Assembly: GCA_039566865.1 (NCBI GenBank)
Contig: CM076947.1
Coordinates: 24,429,501 to 24,493,500 of the forward strand
DNA: 64,000 bases
Direction: 5' to 3'
From: Aurelia coerulea
Lineage: Eukaryota > Cnidaria > Scyphozoa > Semaeostomeae > Ulmaridae
Each line of letters begins with the position of its first letter. The stretch's first letter is position 1. Shown in pieces: positions 12,246-22,008 of this stretch. Made by a program: the position numbers and the translations under genes. Below the pieces are notes generated by a model that saw only the letters and a list, made by a program, of their open reading frames with translations, was not told where the DNA came from and did not search any database.

Positions 12246-12957
12246 TAAGGCCCCGAATTTTAGCTGAAATATGATCAGCCCTCCTTCTTATAAAAAATTC
12301 TTGATGCTCACCCCCAAAATAGTTCCTTGTATTTTGATCGACACAAGGTCATTGTCTGATGGTCTGGGGACATTCCAAGACATGCTGGATTCATATGTAA
12401 TTTCTACGAAGATATCTTAGATTTAGCAGATTACAAGCATATACACTCTTTTTTTTTATAAGAATACTATAAATTTTTTCCAGCCTCAATATTCTTAAGA
12501 CATTTTTCGTTTTGAGCCTTAACATATTCTTAAAGTATTCTTATTTTTTCAAATCTGATATGGTTTCAAGGGAACATAGTTCAAAGAATTGTCATATCAT
12601 TATGAAGAAATGGTCGAATGAAAGAAAAACTTAAGCAATTGAAACAATAAGAATCTTAAGAACATCGCAAGACAGGCAACTGCTGGAAAATGAGACACAA
12701 ATATTGAGGCTGAGCAATATTCTTATTATTCTTAAAATTTGGATGATTCTGAGCCTGCTTATAAAAAAAAAAGAGTGTATGGCTATAAATATATCTCTAA
12801 CTAACCGCATTCGTTGCAACTTATCTCTCAGGAGTTTGCAGAAAAGAAATTAGAAGTTAAGAAACTTTCAGCCTAAAAAGGGAAAGTATATCATATTTTA
12901 AGAAACATGTTAGGCTAATGTGAGAAAAGTGGTTTCTTAAATGCGGGGCCTTACTGT
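12246..12957. mobile_element. Probable composite element, AGTAAGGCCCCG ends
   Basis: AGTAAGGCCCCG at the left and GCGGGGCCTTACTG at the right are inverted, with GGTTTCTTAAATGCGG subterminal as in 2060-2450. A second element (12438-12792) is nested in it. Confidence 0.45.
12438..12792. mobile_element. MITE with TACACTCTTTTTTTTTATAAG inverted ends
   Basis: The terminal inverted repeat of about 22 nt reads TACACTCTTTTTTTTTATAA left and TTATAAAAAAAAAAGAGTGT right. The interior is AT-rich with repeated ATTCTTAA motifs. Boundaries are approximate by a few bases. Confidence 0.6.
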
Positions 12958-13046
12958 AAACATTTTCATGACTCGCCCAGTAAAAGGCGCGAAAATCTGA
13001 ACTAACACTGTCAGTTTTTCAATTTTCATCGTCATTCGCGTATTGC

Positions 13047-13142
13047 TAGCCTGCGTGCAGACTCTACTGATCCCATGAAGAGAAGTGAGGTTCCGGAACC
13101 TCACTTCTCTTCAGGGAATGAGTAGAGTCTGCACGCAGGCTA
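13047..13142. mobile_element. Palindromic element of the TAGCCTGCGTGCAGAC family
   Basis: A 96-bp foldback beginning TAGCCTGCGTGCAGACTCTA and ending with its inverse complement. Its core is another perfect palindrome (AAGTGAGGTTCCGGAACC and so on). Flanks CGTATTGCT and CGTCTTGCA match at 7 of 9 positions, a probable decayed 9-bp duplication. Confidence 0.65.
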
Positions 13143-13324
13143 CGTCTTGCATGACACTGCATGACATGCATGACAAGACATTCTTCTCTGACATTTACAA
13201 GTCAAGTCAAGTGAAATCAATATAAGTATCGTTTGTACATTTTTGCAGCAAGCTTCAAAACCAGGCAGCTCCCAAAACAGCCATATTTGCAAATGTAAAC
13301 ATGTACAGCAAACGGCAATTTATA

Positions 13325-13743
13325 AGGGAGTGATCGTTTTTAAACCTGGGTACCAGGGCGGAGGATTTTCGGCAGGGGTATGAAACTTGCTTTCATCATT
13401 TTTTAGGGGTACGAAAATATCAAGAGAAATTTTTATGGGGTACGAAACGATTTTGCTTGAAATATTTTATATGAAATCATACTCATCATTTACAAGAAAT
13501 ATTTACAGACATCTGGAGAAAATGAATCACTCGATCTTATGAAATTCGCCTAAGACAACTTGGTATGTGTCCATATATACTCCTTATACTCAAAGACGTC
13601 TGAATGGGGTACCAAACCATTTTGCCAAAATATGGTGGGGGTACAAAAACATTTTCTACATTTCAGATGGGGTATCCAATTTTTGCTAATTGTGTGAAAT
13701 TATCCTCCGCCTAGATACCCAGGATTAAAAATGACCGCTCCCT
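13325..13743. mobile_element. MITE with AGGGAGTGATCGTTTTTAAACCTGGG inverted ends
   Basis: The left arm AGGGAGTGATCGTTTTTAAA and right arm TTAAAAATGACCGCTCCCT are inverted. The interior repeats GGGGTACGAAA/GGGGTACAAAA motifs. Confidence 0.65.
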
Positions 13744-14099
13744 AAGTAGAAAATGGACTTTCATCTATTAGCCAAAGAATACAATTTGAAGATTGATACT
13801 GCAATCGAATTTTGCTGATTTTAATTCAAACGTGTCTCTATTTCTATGAGATACCTGCTAGTATCAGAAACATCTGAATTTATTCTGAGGCAAAATTAAT
13901 GCGATTTTCCTTACCAAGACCAGACTTAATGGAATGTCTGAGTCATTTACACAAGGGTATCTGCTCCTTATTGAAGAAAATCCGAAGCTAATTATCATAA
14001 TTTTACATGTCTATTATCTTCAGTAAGCTAACCACTTATACATCGAGATCCTAAACGCAAAATTAAAAGGCAACTTTTCAGAAATACGTTTATCAAGAC

Positions 14100-14254
14100 C
14101 AGGGAGGTAGGAAGTATCTCGAATTTGGGGGGGGGGGGCACGACACTTCAAGGGCATTTTTTATTAAGATAAAGGGGCAATTCCTGAAAAGGGCATTTCT
14201 TTGTTTATTGCAAAATCTTAGGGGGGCCAGCGCCCCCCGGTTCCTACGTCTCTG
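14100..14254. mobile_element. hAT-type MITE, same family as 7283-7448
   Basis: CAGGGAGGTAGGAAGTATCT to GGTTCCTACGTCTCTG, between perfect ATCAAGAC duplications (14092-14099 and 14255-14262). Confidence 0.85.
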
Positions 14255-15849
14255 ATCAAGACACACATGTCCTGGGTGAGCAAACCAAACATTGGCGTTT
14301 GCTGAAATGCCAGACCATGAGGTATGCTCAAATTGTGATACATTACAACCTCATCCCCCTCCCCCCCGCCCCAAAAGGAGTCTACCGCAAAGGAAACTGG
14401 CCCTCGAAAGCAGGTCGGATACATTATAAATTGTCCTACCGGTTGGGTACAAAAAATAGTTACTGACCTCGATCCTACTGAGAGAGATAAAGCTCAGATG
14501 CATTTCGTATTCGCAAATATTCATATCTAATTTAGTTGTTTCATCCTAACAGTTTGTTGACATTTTTGCACATTAAATTATGGAAAGCGAGCATCAAGTT
14601 CAAATCTTGTAAAATTCTATCACCTCTTTCTTCGAATTGAATGGTTTGAAAAGAACTTGTGGTACTTTGCTGTAAATTCTAGCGTAGAAATCTAATGTTC
14701 GATATCTTGACTGTTTTCCAGAGGCTGTGGCGTCATCGGAGACAAAAAGGGTGACAAATTTCAGGTTGACGAAATATTGCAGACCGCAAACTATAATATG
14801 GTTTTCTTGAAGCTTCCATAATTTTTCCCTCTATCAATTTAGGATTTACGATGATGATCTTAATTTTCCCAAAACTTCTCATCAAATCTTTCAATAAGAA
14901 AAAGGGTACCATTTCTAAAAATATTTAAATATTGAGAAATTTCCATGGTGGAATTACTGCAAAGTACCTTTGACTTCTTTTCATTCAGTATTTCGGACCA
15001 TTGATATTGCGAATCAGAAACCCAGAGCTGACAGCATGTGCGCAATGTGTTGAGCGTTGGGGACTCTGGAGGGGGATCAGTAGCGGTAACAACTGCTGTC
15101 GTTGTTGTTCTCTCGTCCGGGGTCCCTATTGCTCAGCATCATACTACTATGCTGGCCTGACATCCAATGTGAAACGGATTCTAGTATTTATCAATAATTT
15201 ATCGTATTTGTAGCTTTTTGTAGTTGTTTATTAAGTTGCTATTTTTTGCATGTCTTTATGTTAATGTCCACCTGGTAGTCATTATCTTGTGCTCCTTGTG
15301 GTCACGTCCCTGTAGTGTTGTATAGTTTGTAAAGTAATTAGAAAGTATGGTAGGATGTAGATGTAACATGTATTGTAACATTTTAAATGATTATATGAAA
15401 AAAAAACTTCTTTTCAAGCCATTTAATTCAAAAGATAAAGGTAATATAATTCTAAACCACCATTTGAAAGATTTTAGTTCAATGGTTGGAGAACGCTGAT
15501 ACTTTGTGAAGTCACTAAGCTATTTTGTTGCAATAAATAAATGATGTTTCTAAAAGTAATGCAAGCCACGTAATAAGACTCATAGAATTAAGCCAACTAT
15601 AAATATGACTCATAGAATTTTTGACACACCCAGTACTTGTTGTTACCTCAAAAACTACCAAGTCTATAATATTTCAGAGTTTCTGGAAGCTTTTGGACAA
15701 CATGATCTTTAAGCCATCCAAATGCATAGTTCTACAATTTACCTGAAACCTGCATCTAGCTTTCATTCATAACAGGGGCCCTTTATTCTTAGGCAGACTG
15801 TGCGTTCCCGTTATTCCCCTGGAAAATACATCTATTGATGAGTTGCGCA

Positions 15850-18800
15850 TCACTGCTGTTTCAAATATGCATAAGCAAAACCAATACCCACAGCCAATGC
15901 TGCAGCACTATATCTTGTCCATTTTCCGAAAGTGCTTTTCACCCCATCTAGATATCCTTGAGGCTCTTCTTCCACAGTCTCAGTTAACTGGGCTATACCA
16001 TTGTTGCCTGGAGGACCATCCACAGTATCCAACTCTGTGCCATCACCAAGTGGATCATAAAGGTTACCACCAAATCCGTAAGGATCTATAACGCCATCAT
16101 GGTGAGACTCTAAAGCAACCTGAAAAACGATTGTACGATCATAAGTCTGCATACTGTAGGGGAGACCGGGGTCAATTGCAACACTTTTTCAAAAATCAGG
16201 CAATATTGCCTCAATAATTATTAATTGTGCTCTTGAATGTAAATGATATTGTAGTTGCATCCTTTGGAATAGAATAGAATAGGCATTAGTTTCCATCACA
16301 TAGAACCAATTTTTGTGACGCTGTGATAGTTTCAAAATCAGTGGTCAAGTGTTACAATTGTAAAAGATTACAGATTACAGTTACACGGAGCGACATTGTA
16401 ACAGATGGTTGGAGCAATTGTTGCACATCTTTAAAATCATCACAGATGATTATTGGCATGACTCTGCTTTTTCCTTGCACAAAATGTAGCACCAGTGGCA
16501 GATTAACAATAAGTCGTTTTTGTTCGATTTGGATTAGTTGTATATATTGTAAATATGTATAGCTAGATAAAGATAATCGAATGAAAATAAGTTGACAAAC
16601 AAACAAATGTGGTTTATGTAATATTTCTTTGTAAATTTGGGTGCATCAGTTGAAAAAATTGAATCAATTGAGAGAAAAAATGTTCTTTTTTTACTGATTT
16701 CAACTTTTAACTATTTAATACTGCATGGATGCACATTGTTTGACCAGATTAGAGACTCAAAAACCAAGCCATCGGCCAGCTTACACCGGGGCAATTGTAA
16801 CAGCATGTTACAATTGCCCCTGACCTGGTCAACTATCATTGTTTTCTATTTTCACATCTAGTAAGCTGTGGAGCTTAAAAGTTTTAACGTAGTTTTGATC
16901 CTAAATAGATGCCATGTCTGTGATGTGAAAATGAAATTTTTTACTCCAGAGCAAAATCTTCCAGACACGAATTTACAGTAAAAGCACGTATTTACTTTTG
17001 TACTCAAAAACATGTTTTCCCCCAAGAATGTTGCAAACTTGGCTGAACATTCCTGTATCTCAAGTCGTATGAGTGAAAGTTTGAATGAGCATGTTCTGTG
17101 CAAAAATTAGATTTTTTGCACTTTTCTGCAAGGTGTGAGAGACAGTATTACAAATGTTGACCCGTGTTACAATTGTCCCCGGTTTTCCCTACATGCTACA
17201 CAAATTCCAGCAGCACTTGGGATTAGTGTGATATTGAAGAGAAACCTATCAAATACTGTACTTTGCTTAGGAACAAATAGTAATAAATTTCTTGCTTACC
17301 CAGCCACCTTCTTTCTTGATTTTATCAAATGATGTTTCTGTAACAAAACGAGTTGCATATTCCACCAAGAGCTCAACTTGAATGTCAGTTAAATTTCCAG
17401 AATACAACACTTCCTTTACTAGATAAAACACCAATGCTACTTTGGTCCAAATAGATTCTGTAAATCTTGCAAACTGCTTTTCAAAAACTGGCTTTGCAAC
17501 CTTAGCAAAGTCTTCATATGTTAATTTGGTTCCTTCTGCTTCAAGAGGGGTCAAAAGCTCACTTAGCTGTTCATCTAGAAGTTCAGGGTAGTCTTTCATT
17601 ATGTCCTCACTCATTTCCTCAAGACGTATTGCAACACATGTCACTGGAGTGTCCAGTACTGCATTGTTAGCTGACTGAGCTTGAAATCTGTCAAAGGAAG
17701 CGCAATCATTTTAAAGGATCAGAATTTGATACCCTACTGTATGCAAACAAATAAATATAACTCTATTCATACTTTGTACCGAGTATGGTGTTTCACAACC
17801 TTTCAAACAAAGTATATCTTCATTTGATGGTGGGATTTGCTTGAAACGCCATGAAATGTGCTCTGTTTAAAGTGCAGTTTAGATTATTTTACTGTACATG
17901 TTTGTTTTTATAGAGCTGATTGTACAAGGCACATACAAATATTGCTTTTGTAGTCAGAGCTTATGCCATCACTTAAAGTACTTTGTTGTTCAATTTTGGA
18001 AAGAAAATAACCTACCCTTTCGATATATATATTTTGAAATTTTTTGAAGTGCAGAAAAAGTTTCCAGAATGTGTTTTCCAAAATATGTTATGATCAGTGG
18101 TGTGGCCAGGAGGGGAGGTTGTGAAGGGCCCCCATCTTCAAACAGTTGGTTAACATTGTGATCGAAAAATGTTTATCTGGGTATACTGTACCTTTATACC
18201 CCCCTGTCTGAAAATTTTTGACTTTTTTTTTGCCACCTCAATATTTTTTGTCTGGCCCTGCCATTGGTTGTGATGGAAATATGTTCTCAAATGCTCGAAA
18301 TGCATTCAGAAGAATATACAAACCACTATTTAACATTAGATAACTTATCGTTTTTGTTAACATCATTCTGTTTCAATTTAATTTCACCTTTCTAAGCTAC
18401 CCTTATTGGCACTACAGGGTGTCCCAAAAAAATTGTGCCCCGTTTGTCTGAAGATTGCGACAGGACGGCAAAAGATTCTCGCCAAACTTTTGCATGATGG
18501 TGCTCTTCAGATGTTCAATTAAAGTTTGCCACCATCCCCGTAAAAATCCGTTGAAAAATGATGGAGCTATGACCTTCAGAAGACCATATTTGCCTGATGA
18601 CTGAAACCAGCGGTCGGCCATTTTGTCTTACTATTTTGCAGTGATAAGTATCTTCACGTGAGGTAAGAAATAATTTCTGTGAGGTCAGAAATAGTGGAAC
18701 TCTCCGAGGATTATCGGAATTTTCACGAGAACTATGACATTGGAGGTTGCTGTTTCATTTTCAATCCATGAAGCTATTTATCGCTGCAAAATAGTAAGAC

Positions 18801-19821
18801 AAAATGGCCGACGGCTGGTTTCAGTGATAGGGCAAATTTGGTCTTCTGAAGGTCATAGCTCTGTCATTTTTCAACGGATTTTCATGGGGATGGTGGCAAA
18901 CTTTAATTGAACATCTGAAGAGCACCACCATTAAAAAGTTTGGCAAGAATCTTTTGCCGTTTTGTCGCAATCTTCAGACAAACGGGGCACAATTTTTTTG
19001 GGACACCCTGTAGTTGGGCACTAAAAAGTTGAGATGTGATAAATTTGAAAATTTGCTTTAGATGTGCAAGATCTGGACTGTGCAAATCAAATAACTTGCT
19101 CATTCATGCACTTTCAAAACTTTCTTCAATTCTGGGTTCTCCTTTTACTGTTTCTGACATACAGTGAAAAATTCAAATGGTAAAATGGCAACAAATTCTC
19201 AGAATTATACCTGAGAAATGGAAGAGATTTCCGGTTTTTCTTTTGCGGAGCATCCTTCAGCTTTCCTTTATCAAATTGTTTAATGTCTTCCAAAACTTCA
19301 GGACTAAGTCTTTTCCTGATTGGATTAGCCATTCGCTGAAGTTTTTCTCTGACTTTTTTATCATACTGTTCACTCTTTCTTCTTTTCAATGGTGAATGTT
19401 CTCTCCTCTTTTTCTCAATGACTTCAACAAAGGGTCTTTCACAAGAATGAATCGTTTTCGCTTTAACAACACTGTTGCCTCTTTCTTTCTGGCAATGCCT
19501 ATTTCTAGCACTGATTTGTTCCACGGGGAGGTTGCTCAAGTATTCTAACACCACCAGTTTTGTCTCTTGCCTCATACGCTCCATTCCATCAACAAACTTC
19601 AGTTTAGGATTTGGTGGTCGTTGTGCTACCCTTGGTTGTCTTTTTATTGAGGTTGATCTTTTTGGACTGTGTGTAGCACCATCACCTTCTGTGTGATATT
19701 CTCCAAGAAAATATTGCTGGGCACTTGATTTCTGCAATATCAAGTTATTGTTGGGTGCCATTGGAGGGAGTGCATTCAAATCATTTTGTGTGTGTGAATC
19801 ATGGGTGTGTGTCGCTGCCAT
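15850..19821 (-). CDS. Bcl-2-like protein 2 (BH4-BH3-BH1-BH2-membrane anchor), three exons
   Basis: Predicted 422-residue Bcl-2 homologue. Coding exons on the minus strand are 19821-19211, 17687-17300 and 16119-15850, with GT/AG junctions in phases 2 and 0. The first 80 residues are a low-complexity Asn/Pro/Ser/Lys-rich extension absent from the neighbour at 5263-10222. A BH4-like helix follows (about 83-100, ETKLVVLEYLSNLP), then a long basic linker. The BH3 helix is at about 222-237 (VAIRLEEMSEDIMKDY; Ser-Glu-Asp in place of Gly-Asp-Glu). BH1 is at about 276-297 (WTKVALVFYLVKEV), and BH2 ends at Trp333 (KKEGGW), where the phase-0 intron sits. Exon 3 has an acidic Pro/Gly linker and the C-terminal anchor YSAAALAVGIGFAYAYLKQQ. 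Intron 1 carries a mariner-type MITE and intron 2 a 1-kb inverted-repeat element. Its start codon faces the BID-like gene at 22009. Known: the BH2 intron position is typical of Bcl-2 genes. Inferred: an anti-apoptotic, MCL1/BCL2-like role. Confidence 0.84.
16156..17192. mobile_element. 1-kb inverted-repeat element in intron 2 of Bcl-2-like gene 2
   Basis: GTAGGGGAGACCGGGGTCAA left and CAATTGTCCCCGGTTTTCCC right are inverted. A palindrome at about 16783-16830 (CCGGGGCAATTGTAACAGCA...) repeats the terminal motif in the centre. No transposase ORF was seen. Confidence 0.55.
18415..19010. mobile_element. Mariner-type MITE with long inverted arms, TA target
   Basis: TA-CAGGGTGTCCCAAAAAAATT opens the element and TTTTTTTGGGACACCCTG-TA closes it, with arms of more than 200 nt. 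It lies in intron 1 of Bcl-2-like gene 2. Same family as 6510-7095. Confidence 0.8.
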
Positions 19822-20235
19822 ATTCCTTTGTGAGGGCTCTAATTACCAGATTTACTACTGAACTAAACCACCAAGTGATGCGTCTTCGAGCAAGGGTCAT
19901 TCATATACTATAGGCCAGTTTTCTTCCCTTTAGATATAGATAGATGGCCTATTCTTTCACCTGCTAAAAAGTACCTTCGAGCCAAGTCTTCCCCGTCTCT
20001 CCTCAGTGCCGGTATTAATTATCAATCACTTCTTCTTCAACCAAACCAAACAGCTTCTATCATCAGCATACATATCCTTCCTGAGAATAAATAGAGTCCG
20101 GAAACACTCAGGAACTTTCGAAACTCCTCCTTGGAAAGAATTTCAAACAACCTTTTTGAACGTCAACAACAACAAAACAGTGTGCAACAACAACCACAAT
20201 TTGTGCCCAGATTCCAGCAGAAATGATCATTGACA

Positions 20236-20283
20236 TAGCCTGCGTGCAGACTCAACTCCTGAGTTGAGTCTGCACGCAGGCTA
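20236..20283. mobile_element. 48-bp palindromic element with perfect 9-bp target duplication
   Basis: Two 22-nt arms (TAGCCTGCGTGCAGACTCAA...) surround a 4-base centre. TCATTGACA is present on both sides (20227-20235 and 20284-20292). It lies between the divergent Bcl-2-like and BID-like genes and could extrude a hairpin in their shared upstream region. Confidence 0.8.
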
Positions 20284-20399
20284 TCATTGACACCGCACTG
20301 CTGCAGATGTTTGACATATAAAACATCAGATTCAGTTAGGAATAGACAATTTTCTATAACTTTGAGAACAAAAACGGCTCATCAGTAATACACAAGAAA

Positions 20400-20890
20400 G
20401 GAGGGTTTATTTAATGCCATAAAGTTTTGATAAAATGTTTCTTACAATTTTTCAAGTATAGTGCTAGAGTTTCTTAAAATTTTGGTCATCGTAGTACTGG
20501 TTTCTTACAGTTTACTTATAAACCGAATTCTTATTAAAAAACGTCGTCGTGTAATACGAAAACCAATTTCACTTACAACATTTGAAGTGTAAAGCCTATG
20601 CAACCAGGTTCTAATCACTTTGCTCCCGTACTGGCGTCCTGGCGTGGCGTCAGAAAATGAGTTCAATTCAATGAAAAATTTCAACTCAACGAAAACAGAA
20701 GGGCATGCATCATGGACACAAGCTAAATGATTTGCATGTACTTACCTGACTTACACGGCAGCCTGTGTTCCAGACCTGACCTTATGCATGAATAATGGTT
20801 TGTCAAGCTGCACGTTTTTTAATAATAAGAAACTTGGATCGGGCATACCACTAAAATTTTCTTAATTTCACATGATAATCTCAACTTTCC
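20400..20890. repeat. GTTTCTTA-rich repeat sequence
   Basis: Motifs TAGAGTTTCTTAAAATTTTG, GTAGTACTGGTTTCTTACAG and AATAAGAAACTTGGATCGGG match the element at 53560-53964 in reverse. Other copies are near 3720-3850, 4550-4740, 23230-23600, 34780-34870, 36050-36190, 45830-45900 and 50270-50560. Confidence 0.6.
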
Positions 20891-22008
20891 AGTACCAAAA
20901 GATATCTGATTGGATCTGATTCAAGACAGACTTTAATTTCAAATTATATGTGCCACTGAAACTTTTCGTCCCATCAGAATTACGAAAACTTCAACTAAGT
21001 GGCGTCACCATGGGGTTACCATGGGGTGGACTGGGAGTTTTCCCAGAGCTCGATTTTCTAATTTCTCAAAATCCGTTAGAAAAACTTTGCGGTGGGGGGG
21101 GGGGGGCGGTAGATTTTTATTGACTTGGAACTTTTATGATAACTGGTTTTCCTCTTGAAGTTTCGCTATGGAAAGTTTAAAAAAAAGTCTTAAATTTCAA
21201 TTTCAAATCATATCTTTTCCTTCCTGGTAAATTGATATATCATGTACTTTTCTGTTTTCGTTGTGCAAAAATGCCCTCTGTTACGAAAAATGCTGCTTGC
21301 GATGATTGCTTTTCCCAAAATATCGAAATAGATCATGATAATAAAAAGGGCGTCTCCCACGTTTTCCGAGAGTCTGAAGGGCGTGGCCAGGAGAATTTTC
21401 TCCAGACCCCCTCATGTTTGTCCACCCCAGATTTTTTGGCTGGTGACGCGCCTGCTTGAACTGTACGAATTTGACCCGTTTTTGTACAGATGGATTTGAT
21501 GAAATAGACATCACCATTCAAATTCACCAGAAATGTGTCCCAAACTTGGATTACTTATTGCAGTTTATTGTCCTCTTATTGTCCCAATATGATTTGTTGC
21601 AGCCGAAGTCTATCATACAGCAAAAGGGTCTGGGCACGACAAAAGGAGCCTGGGACCTGGGTGCTTCCAAGAATGACGAAATGGTTTTGCGCATGCTCAT
21701 ATGTGATTATTTTGAAAGCAAGCATAACAAACGAGGTGAAAATCAAAGCCAGTTGTTGCAAAAAGATCAAAATGTTATTTTAGTAAAAACGTGCTTATAT
21801 CCTAATGTAATGCTGCATAATAATTAATCTAAGCACTTTAACTATCGAAGGCTCAAATTGCGTACACTGATCGGAGATCGCCACAACTGGTAACAGATAC
21901 GAGAAAGAATTTTGCTGTGGGGTTTTCGTTAGGCCCGGTTTTGCAGCGCACACCAAGGCAAAAGATCACACGCGTCGAAGGTCTTCGGTACAACGATTCA
22001 CTAAAGCA

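Larger units (their letters stand above)
11172..15849. other. Intergenic region between the two Bcl-2-like genes
   Basis: About 11285-11420 resembles sequence in both segmental duplicates (32905-32955 and 44605-44740), a third copy of that repeat. The rest holds the MITEs listed above, and 15200-15415 looks like a LINE-type 3' UTR ending in an A-run. The 3' UTR of gene 2 should lie just below 15850. Confidence 0.45.
19822..22008. promoter_or_regulatory. Divergent intergenic region between Bcl-2-like gene 2 and BID-like gene 1
   Basis: About 2.2 kb separates two start codons that point away from each other, so promoters of both genes should lie here unless untranslated exons extend them. It contains a 48-bp palindrome with a 9-bp target duplication (20236-20283), GTTTCTTA-type repeat sequence at about 20400-20890 and a G-run near 21090-21106. 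I could not identify a specific transcription-factor site. Confidence 0.35.
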
